Assembly: GCF_026967795.1 (NCBI RefSeq)
Contig: NZ_JAPVBH010000008.1
Coordinates: forward strand, 124,001-188,000
DNA: 64,000 nt
Direction of reading: 5' to 3'
Origin: Modestobacter sp. VKM Ac-2986
GTDB taxonomy: Bacteria > Actinomycetota > Actinomycetes > Mycobacteriales > Geodermatophilaceae
The notes under the pieces are model-generated. The model made no database searches, was not told the DNA's origin, and was given only the letters and a program-made list of their open reading frames with translations. Positions 15,919-25,343 of this stretch are shown piece by piece; within the stretch, counting starts at the first letter, position 1; every line of letters starts with the position of its first letter. The position numbers and the translations under genes are program-made.

Positions 15919-17421
15919 TCAGAGGCGCTGCGCCAGCCGGTGGTAGGCCGCGCTCCAGCGCAGCTCCTTGGCGAGCGAGCGCCGGGTGGTGTCGGCGTCG
16001 ATGACGACCAGCTCGGTCTGGAAGACCTCGGCCAGGTCGGTGAGCTCGTCGGCACCCAGCTGGGTGGACAGCACCGTGTGGTGCGGCCCGCCGGCGGTCA
16101 GCCAGCCCTCGGTGGCGGTCTCGAAGTCCGGCCGGGGCTCCCAGACGGCGCGGGCGACCGGCAGGTTCGGCAGCGGCTCGGAGGGCTCGACGACGTCGAT
16201 CTCGTTGGCCACCCAGCGGAACCGGTCACCCAGGTCCGACCAGCCGATCGTGATGCCGGCGGCGGGCGCGGCGGTGAAGACCAGGCGGGCCGGGTCCTCG
16301 CGGCCGCCGATGCCCAGCGGGTGCACCTCCAGGCTCGGCTTCCCACCGGCGATCGAGGGGCACACCTCGAGCATGTGCGCGCCGAGGATCTTCGGGACGT
16401 CGGAGGCCAGGTCGTAGGTGTAGTCCTCCATGAAGGACGTGCCACCGGGCAGGCCCTGGGCGGCGACCTTGAGCACGCGCAGCAGCGCCGAGGTCTTCCA
16501 GTCGCCCTCGCCACCGAAGCCGTACCCGTCGGCCATCAGCCGCTGGACGGCGAGGCCGGGCAGCTGGCGGAGCCCGCCGAGGTCCTCGAAGTTGGTGGTG
16601 AACGCGCCGAAGCCGCCGTCCTCGAGGAACGACCGCAGGGCGACCTCGATCCGCGCCTGGTAACGGACGCTGTCGTGCCGCTCGCCACCGGGACGCAGGT
16701 CGTCGGCCATGTCGTACAGGTCGCCGTACTCGGCGATCACGGCGTCGACGGCGGAGTCGCCCACGCGCTCGACGACCTCGACCAGGTCGTTGACGCCCCA
16801 GGTGTTGACCGACATGCCGAAGCGGATCTCGGCCTCGACCTTGTCGCCCTCGGTCACCGCGACGTTGCGCATGTTGTCGCCGAACCGGGCCAGCTTGAGG
16901 CCACGGGCGGCGGCGGCACCGGCGGCGGCGCGGGCCCACGAGCCGACGCGGGCCTGCACCCGGGGGCTGCCCGCGTGGCCGGCCACGGTCGTGCGCGGGG
17001 TGCGCAGCCGGGTGAGCATGAACCCGTACTCCCGGTCGCCGTGGGCGGCCTGGTTGAGGTTCATGAAGTCCATGTCGATGGTCGACCACGGCAGCGCCGC
17101 GTCGGCCTGGGTGTGCAGGTGCAGCAGCGGCTTGCGCAGCGCGTCGAGCCCGCTGATCCACATCTTCGCCGGGGAGAAGGTGTGCATCCAGGTGATGACG
17201 CCGAGGCAGTTCGGGTCCTCGTTCGCCGCACCCATCATCGACCGGATCGCGCCGGAGTCGGTGAGGACCGGCTTCCAGACGACCCGCACCGGGACGTCGG
17301 GAGCGCCGTCCAGGGTCTCGGCGACCCGCTGGGACTGCTCCGCCACCTGCTGGAGGGTCTCCTCCCCGTACAGCCCCTGGCTGCCGGTGAGGAACCAGAT
17401 CTCCTGGCCTTCGAATGCCAC
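15919..17421 (-). CDS. araA: L-arabinose isomerase
   Basis: A 500-residue enzyme converting L-arabinose to L-ribulose with a Mn2+ ion. Signatures include [17 protein letters not shown] at the N-terminus, [64 protein letters not shown] with a catalytic glutamate, and [11 protein letters not shown] late in the protein. The GTG at 17421 is preferred because AAGGAG lies 6 bases upstream; an ATG at 17442 that overlaps the araD stop is in frame. Last gene of the araB-araD-araA string; two hairpins follow. Confidence 0.95.
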   Translation of the reverse strand: MAFEGQEIWFLTGSQGLYGEETLQQVAEQSQRVAETLDGAPDVPVRVVWKPVLTDSGAIRSMMGAANEDPNCLGVITWMHTFSPAKMWISGLDALRKPLLHLHTQADAALPWSTIDMDFMNLNQAAHGDREYGFMLTRLRTPRTTVAGHAGSPRVQARVGSWARAAAGAAAARGLKLARFGDNMRNVAVTEGDKVEAEIRFGMSVNTWGVNDLVEVVERVGDSAVDAVIAEYGDLYDMADDLRPGGERHDSVRYQARIEVALRSFLEDGGFGAFTTNFEDLGGLRQLPGLAVQRLMADGYGFGGEGDWKTSALLRVLKVAAQGLPGGTSFMEDYTYDLASDVPKILGAHMLEVCPSIAGGKPSLEVHPLGIGGREDPARLVFTAAPAAGITIGWSDLGDRFRWVANEIDVVEPSEPLPNLPVARAVWEPRPDFETATEGWLTAGGPHHTVLSTQLGADELTDLAEVFQTELVVIDADTTRRSLAKELRWSAAYHRLAQRL

Positions 17422-17438
17422 GTGGTGCTCCTTCGAGG

Positions 17439-18113
17439 TCATCGCTGTCCGTAGACGTTCTGATAGCGCGCGTACAGCGAGTCGATGTCCGCCTGCGCGA
17501 TGGGCTCGGGCTCCCCCAGCTGGCGGGAGAGGTGCACGGTGCGGGCGACGTCCTCGGTCATGACGGCGGCCTTGACCGCTGCCTTGGCCGAGGGCCCGAT
17601 GGTGAAGACGCCGTGGTTCTTCATGAGCACCGCGGGTGAGCGGTGCCCCTGGAGGGTCTCGACGATGCCCTGGCCGATGGAGTCGTCGCCGATGAGCGCG
17701 AACGGCCCGACCGGGATCGGCCCGCCGAACTCGTCGGCCATGGCCGTGAGCACGCAGGGGATCTCCTCGTGCCGGGCCGCCCAGGCCGCGGCGTAGGTGC
17801 TGTGCGTGTGCACCTGGCCGTTGACCTCGGGCATGTTGCGGTACACGTAGGCGTGCGCATCGGTGTCCGAGGAGGGCGCCTTGACGCCGTCGACGGCGTT
17901 GCCGTCGAGGTCGCAGACGGTGACGCCCTCCCAGGTCAGGTCGTCGTACTCGACGCCGCTGCCCTTGATGACGAACAGGTCCTCGCCGGGCACCCGCTCG
18001 GACACGTTGCCCGAGGTCCAGGTGACCAGCTCGTAGCGGGTGAGGTACGAGTGCAGGTGGGCGACGTGCTCGCGCTGCGCCTGGTGGGTCCCGTGCTCGG
18101 TGGGGGCGGTCAT
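17439..18113 (-). CDS. araD: L-ribulose-5-phosphate 4-epimerase
   Basis: A 224-residue class II aldolase/epimerase. It shows [20 protein letters not shown] near the N-terminus and the zinc-ligand motif [13 protein letters not shown] in the middle, then [19 protein letters not shown], all typical of AraD. It converts L-ribulose 5-phosphate to D-xylulose 5-phosphate, feeding the pentose phosphate pathway. The ATG at 18113 overlaps the araB stop by four bases, so the two are translationally coupled. Confidence 0.93.
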   Translation of the reverse strand: MTAPTEHGTHQAQREHVAHLHSYLTRYELVTWTSGNVSERVPGEDLFVIKGSGVEYDDLTWEGVTVCDLDGNAVDGVKAPSSDTDAHAYVYRNMPEVNGQVHTHSTYAAAWAARHEEIPCVLTAMADEFGGPIPVGPFALIGDDSIGQGIVETLQGHRSPAVLMKNHGVFTIGPSAKAAVKAAVMTEDVARTVHLSRQLGEPEPIAQADIDSLYARYQNVYGQR

Positions 18114-19756
18114 GCCGGCTGCTCCTGTGTCTCGGGGGTGGTGGTCGGGGTCCCGACGGCCACGTGCTCGACCGCGGCCTGCTCGACCGGGAGGCCGGCC
18201 AGGTACCGCTGCATGAAGGCGTCGAAGCCCGCGACGTCGGCGGGGTCGGGCTCCACGGTCTGCAGGCTCGTGCCGGCGAAGACCGCGGTGTCCAGGTGGT
18301 CGGCGAGGCTCTGCTCCGGCGCGGGCCCGGCGGCGGAGAAGGCGGCCAGGACGGCGATGCCCCAGGCACCGCCCTCGGCCGCGACGTCCCCGACCGAGAC
18401 CGGGGTGTCGATCGCGGCGGCCAGGAACCGCTGGGCCACGCCCTCGGTCTTGAACAGACCGCCGTGGGCGAACATCCGGTCCAGCCGCACGCCCTCGGCC
18501 TTCTGCAGCACGTCCATGCCGATGCGCAGCGTGGCCAGCGACGAGTACAGGTGGGTGCGCATGAAGGAACCGAGGTCCAGCGGGCTGTCCGGAGACCGCA
18601 GGAAGAGCGGGCGGCCCTCCTCCAGCTCGGTGATCGGCTCGCCGGAGAGGTAGTTGTAGGCCAGCATCCCGCCACCGTCGCCGGCGCCGTCGAGCGCTGC
18701 GGTGAACAGCGTGCGGAACACCGTCGCGGAGTCGGCCTCGGCACCCAGCGCCCGGGCGAACTGGCCGAAGAGGCCGGCCCAGGCGTCGAGCTCGCTGGCG
18801 CCGTTGTTGCAGTGCACCATCGCGACCGGGTCGCCGGCCGGCGTGGTGACCAGGTCGAGCTCGCGGTGCACGCCGCCCAGGCCGCCCTCGAGCACGACCA
18901 TCGCGAAGATCGACGTCCCGGCCGAGACGTTGCCGGTGCGCGGCGCCACGGAGTTGGTGGCGACCATGCCGGTGCCGGCGTCGCCCTCGGGCGGGCACAT
19001 CGGGACGCCGGGGCGCAGCCACCCGGTCGGGTCCAGCAGCCGGGCACCGGACTCGGTCAGCGTGCCGGCGGGCCGGCCGGCGACCGCGACGGCCGGCAGC
19101 AGCCCGGCCAGGTCCAGCGGGGCGCCGGCCTCGGTCGCCAGCTGGTCGAAGCGGGCGAGCATGGTGGCGTCGTACCCGCCGGTGGCGGCGTCGATGGGGA
19201 ACATGCCGCTGGCGTCCCCGACCCCGAGCACCTTCTCCCCGGTCAGCTGCCAGTGCACGTAGCCGGCGAGGGTGGTCAGGTGGTCGATCCGGGCGACGTG
19301 CTCCTCCCGGTCGAGCACGGCCTGGAACAGGTGGGCCACGCTCCACCGGTGCGGGATGTTGACGCCGAACTCCGCCGACAGCCGCTCGGTCGCCCGGCCG
19401 GTGTGGGTGTTGCGCCAGGTGCGGAAGGGCGTGAGCAGCTCGCCATCGGCGTCGAAGGCCAGGTAGCCGTGCATCATCGCCGAGACCCCGAGCGCGCCGA
19501 CGCCGGCCAGCTCGACCCCGTGGCGGCGCCGCACGTCCTCGGCCAGGGCCGCGACGCTCTCCCGCAGACCGGCCCAGACGGCGTCCAGCGAGTAGGTCCA
19601 GACCCGGTCGACCAGCTGGTTCTCCCAGTCGGAGCTGCCGACGGCCAGCGGTGCGTGGTCGGGACCGATCAGCACCGCCTTGATGCGGGTCGAGCCGAGC
19701 TCGATCCCCAGGGCCGTGCGGCCGGAGGTGATCGCCGCGCCAGCGTCCATCGCCAT
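18110..19756 (-). CDS. araB: Ribulokinase (FGGY-family carbohydrate kinase)
   Basis: A 548-residue FGGY kinase. The N-terminal phosphate-binding strand [37 protein letters not shown], and the C-terminal half with [20 protein letters not shown] and [10 protein letters not shown] fit the fold. Position directly upstream of araD and araA makes L-ribulose the expected substrate, although sequence alone does not separate ribulokinase from xylulokinase-like members. The ATG at 19756 has GGA spaced 8 bases upstream. Control is by the LacI-type operator at 19838-19853. Confidence 0.85.
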   Translation of the reverse strand: MAMDAGAAITSGRTALGIELGSTRIKAVLIGPDHAPLAVGSSDWENQLVDRVWTYSLDAVWAGLRESVAALAEDVRRRHGVELAGVGALGVSAMMHGYLAFDADGELLTPFRTWRNTHTGRATERLSAEFGVNIPHRWSVAHLFQAVLDREEHVARIDHLTTLAGYVHWQLTGEKVLGVGDASGMFPIDAATGGYDATMLARFDQLATEAGAPLDLAGLLPAVAVAGRPAGTLTESGARLLDPTGWLRPGVPMCPPEGDAGTGMVATNSVAPRTGNVSAGTSIFAMVVLEGGLGGVHRELDLVTTPAGDPVAMVHCNNGASELDAWAGLFGQFARALGAEADSATVFRTLFTAALDGAGDGGGMLAYNYLSGEPITELEEGRPLFLRSPDSPLDLGSFMRTHLYSSLATLRIGMDVLQKAEGVRLDRMFAHGGLFKTEGVAQRFLAAAIDTPVSVGDVAAEGGAWGIAVLAAFSAAGPAPEQSLADHLDTAVFAGTSLQTVEPDPADVAGFDAFMQRYLAGLPVEQAAVEHVAVGTPTTTPETQEQPA

Positions 19757-19837
19757 GTGAGGCGTCCTTCCCCGCCCACCGGTGATGGGCTGGTCTCAGC
19801 GATCAGGAGGGCCGCGGGGCCGCGGCACGGGTGTCGA

Positions 19838-19853
19838 TTGTTAGCGCTAACAA
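19838..19853. promoter_or_regulatory. LacI-type operator upstream of araBDA
   Basis: TTGTTAGCGCTAACAA is a perfect 16-bp palindrome with the central CG typical of LacI/GalR operators. It sits 82 bases upstream of araB and 22 bases downstream of the lacI-family gene. A near copy precedes the ABC importer (25176-25189). Confidence 0.85.
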
Positions 19854-19874
19854 CAGGTTGGTCAAACGCCCGGG

Positions 19875-20912
19875 TCACCCTCGCGGGCGAGCAGGACCGG
19901 TCGTGCTGCGGACCACCAGCCGGGGCAGCACCGGCTCGGCCTCGGCGGCCTGACCGCGCAGCCGGGCCAGCACCAGCTGGACGCCGCGCCGCCCCAGTTC
20001 GGCGAAGTCCTGCCGCACCGTGGTGAGTGCCGGGGTGAAGTAGCCGGCCTCCGGGACGTCGTCGAAGCCGACCACGCTGACGTCGTCGGGCACCGACAGC
20101 CCGGCGACGTGCAGGGCGTTGAGCAGCCCCAGCGCCATCTGGTCGTTGGCCACGAAGACGGCGGTGACCTCGGGCCCGGTGCCGCTGAGCAGCCGGGCGG
20201 CCAGCTCACGGCCGGCGTCGAACCCCGACTGCGGCCACCAGTCGCCGCACACGACCTCCGGCACGGGCGCGCCAGCGGCCAGCAGCTCCGCACGCCACCC
20301 GAGCAGGCGGCCGCGGGCCTCCATGGAGTCCGGGGGCCCGGTGACGTGGTGCACCGTGCGGTGCCCGAGCTCGAGCAGGTGCCGGGTGGCCAGTGCTCCC
20401 CCGACCTCCTGGTCGACCCAGACGGTGGGCCGGGAGTCGTCCCGCCCCACCTGGACGGCGATCAACGGCACCGGCGACTCGAAGCGCCGCAGCGCCTCGA
20501 CCGCCTGGCCGTAGGTGGACAGCGCGATGACCGCGTCGACCGACTGGGCGACGAAGCGGTCGACCGCCTCGCGCATCGCCACCTCGCTGTCCTCGTCCAG
20601 GACGGCGACGCTGAGCGAGTACCCGGCCGCCCGGGCGGCCTTCTCCAGTCCGAGCAGGGTCTGCGCCGGCCCGTACTGGTTGATGTGCGAGGTCACCAGC
20701 CCCAGCGTGCGGGTGGACCCGGTGACCAGGGCGCGGGCGGCCGCGTTGGGCCGGTAGCCCAGCTCGGCGATGGCCTGCTGGACGCGCTCCCGGGTCGACG
20801 GCGCCACGTTGGGGTGGCCGTTGACCACCCGCGAGACCGTCTGGTGCGAGACGCCGGCGCGTGCGGCGACGTCGGACAGGCCCAGAGCGCGGGGCACTCC
20901 CTCGGGCAGCAC
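19875..20912 (-). CDS. LacI-family repressor, probable arabinose regulator
   Basis: A 345-residue regulator with an N-terminal HTH (LSDVAARAGVSHQTVSRVVN, residues ~11-30), hinge helix (AARALVTGSTRTLGLV) and a periplasmic-binding-protein-like effector domain (NDQMALGLLNALHVAGLSVP, VVGFDDVPEAGYFTPALTTV). It lies between the importer genes and araBDA, and matching palindromes flank both. The expected inducer is L-arabinose or a downstream metabolite; that is inferred from context. The GTG at 20912 has GGGGAG 5 bases upstream. The GTG at 20897 lacks good spacing. Confidence 0.9.
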   Translation of the reverse strand: MLPEGVPRALGLSDVAARAGVSHQTVSRVVNGHPNVAPSTRERVQQAIAELGYRPNAAARALVTGSTRTLGLVTSHINQYGPAQTLLGLEKAARAAGYSLSVAVLDEDSEVAMREAVDRFVAQSVDAVIALSTYGQAVEALRRFESPVPLIAVQVGRDDSRPTVWVDQEVGGALATRHLLELGHRTVHHVTGPPDSMEARGRLLGWRAELLAAGAPVPEVVCGDWWPQSGFDAGRELAARLLSGTGPEVTAVFVANDQMALGLLNALHVAGLSVPDDVSVVGFDDVPEAGYFTPALTTVRQDFAELGRRGVQLVLARLRGQAAEAEPVLPRLVVRSTTGPARPRG

Positions 20913-20930
20913 GGATCTCCCCTCCGAGGA

Positions 20931-20978
20931 GGCGGCACCGTTGCCGCCCCCGGTGTGGGGGGCGGCAACGGTGCCGCC
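20931..20978 (-). terminator. 21-bp hairpin after the importer permease gene
   Basis: A perfect 21-bp stem (20931-20951 with 20958-20978) lies between the permease stop and the lacI-family start. It would separate importer transcription from the regulator, unless read through. Confidence 0.8.
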
Positions 20979-21004
20979 CCCCGCCGGTGGAACTGCTCGC
21001 TACC

Positions 21005-22261
21005 TCAGCGGGAGGAGCCGGCGCGCCGCTTGTTGTAGACGTCGAAGGCGACGGCCAGGAGCAGCACGAGCCCCTTCACGACCGACTGGATCTGCTGCTC
21101 GACGCCCATGAGCTGCATGCCGTTGCTCATGACGCCGACGAGCAGACCACCGACCATCGCGCCGACCACGGTGCCGACACCACCGGTGACGGCAGCGCCA
21201 CCGATGAAGGCCGCCGCGATGGCGTCGAGCTCGAAGCTGTTGCCCGCGCCGGGCTGGGCACCGTTGGAACGCGAGGAGAAGATGATCCCCGCGACTGCGG
21301 CCAGGAAGCCCATGTTGACGAAGATCCAGAAGTTGACGACCTTCACCTTGACGCCGGACAGCGTCGCCGCGGCCAGGTTGCCGCCGATGGCGTAGACCTG
21401 ACGCCCGAAGACCGAGCGCTTGGTGATCGTCGAGTAGGCCAGGATCAGCACGCCGAGGATGATCAGCACGATCGGCAGGCCACGGGCGTGGGCCAGCTGC
21501 CAGGCGAAGGCCATGACGACGACGGCGACGAGCACGACCCGGGCGATGAAGAGCGGGAAGCTCTCGACCGGCTGCTTGTAGCGGATCCGGGCGACGCGGG
21601 TGCGGAAGCCGCTGACCGCGTAGCCGGCGACCGCGAGGGCACCGATCAGCAGCGTGAACGCGTCGTAGCCGTTGCCGCCGAGGAGGCCGTTGAGGAAGCC
21701 GCTGGCCACCTTCTGGTACTCCGCCGGGAAGGGCGAGAGCGAGGTGTTGGCCAGCACCTGCTGGGTGGCACCACGGAAGATCAGCATGCCGGCGAGGGTC
21801 ACGATGAACGCGGGGATGCCGACGTAGGCGACCCAGAAGCCCTGCCACATGCCCACGGCGATGCCGACGGCGAGCGCGGCCAGGATGCCGACCCACCAGG
21901 GGGCACCGTTCTTGATCACCAGGACGGCGGAGACCGCACCCGAGAGCGCGACGACCGAGCCGACCGAGAGGTCGATGTGGCCGGCGATGATCACGATGAC
22001 CATGCCGATGGCCAGCACCAGCACGTAGGAGTACTGCAGGATGATGTTGGTGATGTTGCCCGGGCTCAGCGACGTCCCGCCGGTGAGCACCGCGAACAGC
22101 ACGACGACCGCGAAGAACGCGATGTAGATGCCGCTCTGCCGCAGGTTGCGGCTGAGCAGGTCGCGCAGGTCGCTCGTCCCCGTCTTCGTCGCCTTGGCCG
22201 CGGCGTCGGGGACCTCCGGCGGGGTGTTGTTGGTCTGGGCGGAACCCACGGACGTGCTCAT
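21005..22261 (-). CDS. mmsB: Multiple-monosaccharide ABC importer permease (GguB/MmsB type)
   Basis: A 418-residue permease of the BPD_transp_2 (RbsC/XylH) family with about ten membrane segments. Conserved features are the [19 protein letters not shown] opening, [20 protein letters not shown], and [20 protein letters not shown] with [20 protein letters not shown] at the end. The start overlaps the stop of the ATPase gene by four bases. With the ChvE-like binding protein it should import L-arabinose and perhaps galactose or xylose. Confidence 0.9.
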   Translation of the reverse strand: MSTSVGSAQTNNTPPEVPDAAAKATKTGTSDLRDLLSRNLRQSGIYIAFFAVVVLFAVLTGGTSLSPGNITNIILQYSYVLVLAIGMVIVIIAGHIDLSVGSVVALSGAVSAVLVIKNGAPWWVGILAALAVGIAVGMWQGFWVAYVGIPAFIVTLAGMLIFRGATQQVLANTSLSPFPAEYQKVASGFLNGLLGGNGYDAFTLLIGALAVAGYAVSGFRTRVARIRYKQPVESFPLFIARVVLVAVVVMAFAWQLAHARGLPIVLIILGVLILAYSTITKRSVFGRQVYAIGGNLAAATLSGVKVKVVNFWIFVNMGFLAAVAGIIFSSRSNGAQPGAGNSFELDAIAAAFIGGAAVTGGVGTVVGAMVGGLLVGVMSNGMQLMGVEQQIQSVVKGLVLLLAVAFDVYNKRRAGSSR

Positions 22262-23796
22262 GCTGCGAGCTCCCTCTCCTTGGTCATCAGCTTCATGAGG
22301 CTCTCCTGCGTGGCCTCGTGCACCGACTGCTCGCCGGTGATGCGGCCGGCCGACAGCGTGTAGATGCGGTCACAGGTGCCGAGCAGCTCAGGGAGCTCGG
22401 ACGAGATGATGATGACGGCCTTCCCGGCCGCCACCAGCTTGTTGATGATCGTGTAGATCTCGTACTTGGCGCCGACGTCGATGCCGCGGGTGGGCTCGTC
22501 GAGGATCAGCACGTCAGGGTCGGTGAACAGCCACTTGGACAGCACGACCTTCTGCTGGTTGCCACCGGACAGCTTGCCGACGATCGAGGACACGCTGGGT
22601 GCCTTGATGTTCATGTCGCGCCGGCTGTCCTCGGCGACCTTGGTCTCCTCGTTGCCGTTGACCCAGCCGCCCTTGGCGAGCTTGGCCAGCCCGGCGGCCG
22701 AGACGTTGCGCCGGATGTCCTCGATCAGGTTGAGGCCGTACTTCTTGCGGTCCTCGGTGGCGTAGGCGATGCCGGCGTCGATGGCCTCGGAGACGCTGCG
22801 CGCCTTGACCTCACGGCCGTGCACGAAGATCTTGCCGGACTCGTACCGGCCGTAGGAGCGGCCGAAGACGCTCATCGCCAGCTCGGTGCGGCCGGCGCCC
22901 ATGAGGCCGGCGATGCCGATGACCTCACCGGCGCGGACGTTGAGGTCGGCGTGGTCGACGACGAGGCGGTCCTGGCTGGGGTGCCGGACCGTCCAGCCCT
23001 CCAGACGGAGCACCTCCTCGCCCGGGTGCGACACGCGGTCGGGGTAGTAGGACTCCAGGTCACGGCCGACCATGCCGCGGATGATCCGGTCGGTGTCCAC
23101 GTCGGGGGCGCTCATGTCGAGCGTCTCCACGGTGCGGCCGTCCCGGATGATCGTGGTGCTCTGCGCGATCGCCACGATCTCGTTGAGCTTGTGCGAGATG
23201 ATGATCGAGGTGATGCCGCGGTCACGCAGCCGGCGCAGCAGGTCCAGCAGGTGCGCGGAGTCGTCGTCGTTCAGCGCGGCGGTGGGCTCGTCGAGGATGA
23301 GCAGCTTCACGTCCTTCGACAGCGCCTTGGCGATCTCGACCAGCTGCTGCTTGCCCACGCCCAGGGAACCGACCGGGGTCACGGCGTTCTCCGCCAGGCC
23401 GACCTCCTCGAGCAGCGCGGCGGCGTCGGCGTTGGCCTTGTTCCAGTCGATCAGGCCGCCGCGGCCCTTGCGCTCGTTGCCCAGGAACATGTTCTCGGCG
23501 ATGGACAGGTAGGGGACCAGCGCGAGCTCCTGGTGGATGATCACGATCCCCTTGTCCTCGCTGTCGCGGATGCCGGAGAACCGCTGCACCTCGCCGTCGA
23601 AGACGATCTCGCCCTCGTAGGTCCCCGCGCCGTAGACGCCGGAGAGCACCTTCATCAGCGTCGACTTGCCGGCGCCGTTCTCGCCACAGATCGCGTGGAC
23701 CTCACCGCGCCGCACCTGCAGCGAGACCTCGCTCAGCGCCTTGACGCCGGGGAAGGTCTTGGTGATGGAGCGCATCTCCAGGATGTTGTCGCTCAT
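22258..23796 (-). CDS. mmsA: Sugar ABC importer ATPase with two nucleotide-binding domains (GguA/MmsA type)
   Basis: A 512-residue protein with tandem ABC domains, as in RbsA/XylG. Domain 1 has Walker [10 protein letters not shown], signature [16 protein letters not shown] and Walker [12 protein letters not shown]. Domain 2 has the degenerate [10 protein letters not shown] loop, [16 protein letters not shown] and [13 protein letters not shown], as expected for this family. The ATG at 23796 begins [20 protein letters not shown]. It follows the binding-protein gene after a 168-base gap containing a hairpin. Confidence 0.93.
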   Translation of the reverse strand: MSDNILEMRSITKTFPGVKALSEVSLQVRRGEVHAICGENGAGKSTLMKVLSGVYGAGTYEGEIVFDGEVQRFSGIRDSEDKGIVIIHQELALVPYLSIAENMFLGNERKGRGGLIDWNKANADAAALLEEVGLAENAVTPVGSLGVGKQQLVEIAKALSKDVKLLILDEPTAALNDDDSAHLLDLLRRLRDRGITSIIISHKLNEIVAIAQSTTIIRDGRTVETLDMSAPDVDTDRIIRGMVGRDLESYYPDRVSHPGEEVLRLEGWTVRHPSQDRLVVDHADLNVRAGEVIGIAGLMGAGRTELAMSVFGRSYGRYESGKIFVHGREVKARSVSEAIDAGIAYATEDRKKYGLNLIEDIRRNVSAAGLAKLAKGGWVNGNEETKVAEDSRRDMNIKAPSVSSIVGKLSGGNQQKVVLSKWLFTDPDVLILDEPTRGIDVGAKYEIYTIINKLVAAGKAVIIISSELPELLGTCDRIYTLSAGRITGEQSVHEATQESLMKLMTKERELAA

Positions 23797-23912
23797 GGAC
23801 TCCGTAGTCCTCAACCTCTCCGATGGGCGGGCCGGGGACGTGCCACCCGGCCCTGGAAGCACGATTGCCCGGCAGCCCGGGTGGCCCCGGCCGGAGGCCG
23901 GGGGAGGTGGTG

Positions 23913-23949
23913 CGACCGGGCCCGGCAGACGTGCTGCCGGGCCCGGTCG
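23913..23949 (-). terminator. Intercistronic hairpin between binding protein and ATPase genes
   Basis: A perfect 16-bp stem (23913-23928 with 23934-23949), 15 bases after the binding-protein stop. Such hairpins usually raise the level of binding-protein mRNA relative to downstream genes by partial termination or 3' protection. A second, looser dyad (GCCACCCGG/CCGGGTGGC) lies downstream near 23840-23890. Confidence 0.7.
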
Positions 23950-23964
23950 AGTGGCGCGCCTACG

Positions 23965-25104
23965 TCAGTCCGACTGGCCCTTGGCGACCTCGTCGGCCGT
24001 CCAGTAGCCGGTGTCGATCAGCTTGGACTGGATGTCGGCCTTGTAGACCGTCTCCACCGGGAGCAGGTAGGAGGGGACGACCTTGACGCCGTTGTTGTAC
24101 GTCTCGGTGTCGTTGGCCTCCGGCTCCGTGCCCTCGAGGAAGGCCTGCGCAGCGGTGACGGCCTGCGCGGCGAGCTCGCGGGTGTCCTTGAAGATCGTCG
24201 AGCTCTGGACACCGTCGTTGATCAGCTTGACCGAGGCGATCTCGGCGTCCTGACCGGTGACGACCGGCAGCGGCGAGGTGTAGCCGTTGCCCTGCAGGGC
24301 GGTGATGATGCCGCGCGAGATGCCGTCGTAGGGCGACAGGACGCCCTGGACCTTCGAGCCGTCGGCGTAGCTGCCGGTGAGGAGGTCCTCCATGCGCTTC
24401 TGGGCGGTCTCCTGGGCCCAGCGCAGGGTGGCGGCCTGCTCGATGCTCGTCTGGCCCGACTTCACCACGAGGGTGCCGTCGTCGATCTTGGGCTGGATGA
24501 CCGACATCGCGCCGTCGAAGAAGAACCCGGCGTTGTTGTCGTCCAGCGAGCCGGCGAACAGCTCGACGTTGAACGGCCCGGTCGCGGTGCCGGCGGAGCC
24601 GTCGGCGTTCAGGACGCCGAGGCCGGTGAGGAGCGCGGTGCCCTGCGCGACGCCGACCTTGAAGTTGTCGAAGCTCACGTAGAAGTCGACGTTCTCGGTC
24701 TCGCGGATCAGCCGGTCGTAGCTGATGACCTTGACGTTGGCGTCGGCCGCGGCCTGCAGCTGGCTGCTCAGCGCGGTGCCGTCGATCGCGGCCACGATGA
24801 GCAGGTCGGCGCCCTGGGTCAGCATCTGGTCGATCTGCTGGCCCTGGGTGGGGATGTCGTCGTTGGCGTACTGGAGCTCGACCTTGTAGCCGGCCTCCTC
24901 GAGCTGGGACTTGACGGCGTTGCCGTCGGCGATCCAGCGCTCGGAGGTCTGCGTCGGCATCGAGACGCCGATGGTCAGCTCCTCGGGGGCCGCAGTCGCA
25001 GCGGGCGCCTCGCCACTGGCAGCGCCGGCACCCTCGCCACCGCAGGCCGTGAGACCGATCGCCATCGCTGCGCCCAGGGCGGTCAGCCCGAGCTTCTTGT
25101 TCAC
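23965..25104 (-). CDS. chvE: Sugar-binding lipoprotein (ChvE-like)
   Basis: A 379-residue periplasmic-binding-type lipoprotein. The N-terminus MNKKLGLTALGAAMAIGLTACGG gives a lipobox LTAC, so the mature protein is anchored outside the cell membrane. The body begins LTIGVSMPTQTSERWIADG and includes YANDDIPTQGQQIDQMLTQG and SPYDGISRGIITAL, as in ChvE and related multiple-monosaccharide binding proteins. The GTG at 25104 is chosen because AAGGAG lies 10 bases upstream and it gives a compact signal peptide; GTG 25110 is too close to that site. Confidence 0.9.
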   Translation of the reverse strand: MNKKLGLTALGAAMAIGLTACGGEGAGAASGEAPAATAAPEELTIGVSMPTQTSERWIADGNAVKSQLEEAGYKVELQYANDDIPTQGQQIDQMLTQGADLLIVAAIDGTALSSQLQAAADANVKVISYDRLIRETENVDFYVSFDNFKVGVAQGTALLTGLGVLNADGSAGTATGPFNVELFAGSLDDNNAGFFFDGAMSVIQPKIDDGTLVVKSGQTSIEQAATLRWAQETAQKRMEDLLTGSYADGSKVQGVLSPYDGISRGIITALQGNGYTSPLPVVTGQDAEIASVKLINDGVQSSTIFKDTRELAAQAVTAAQAFLEGTEPEANDTETYNNGVKVVPSYLLPVETVYKADIQSKLIDTGYWTADEVAKGQSD

Positions 25105-25175
25105 TGCCACATCTCTCCTTCGAGACATCTGCGACCCGAAGGCGCGCAGGCCCGCCGCTGTGCGAGCCGACACAG

Positions 25176-25189
25176 TGTGAGCGCTAACA
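25176..25189. promoter_or_regulatory. LacI-type operator upstream of the sugar importer
   Basis: TGTGAGCGCTAACA, one mismatch from a perfect palindrome, matches the araB operator core (GCGCTAACA). It is 72 bases upstream of the binding-protein start, at a likely promoter. Confidence 0.75.
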
Positions 25190-25277
25190 ACCCCGGTCCG
25201 TCAAGTGCCGGGAGCGAAGTCCAGCGTCACGTTCGCGTAACGGCCCGTTCATCCCGCGTCCTGCCTGGGCGCAGGCC

Positions 25278-25311
25278 CGGCGGCCGTCATCCGGACGGGT
25301 GACGGCCGCCG
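25278..25311 (-). terminator. Hairpin after the FtsX-like permease gene
   Basis: A perfect 12-bp stem (25278-25289 with 25300-25311) with a 10-base loop lies 33 bases downstream of the minus-strand permease stop. Confidence 0.65.
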
Positions 25312-25343
25312 CCGCGGCCCGGTTACTGACGAGTACGGACCGG

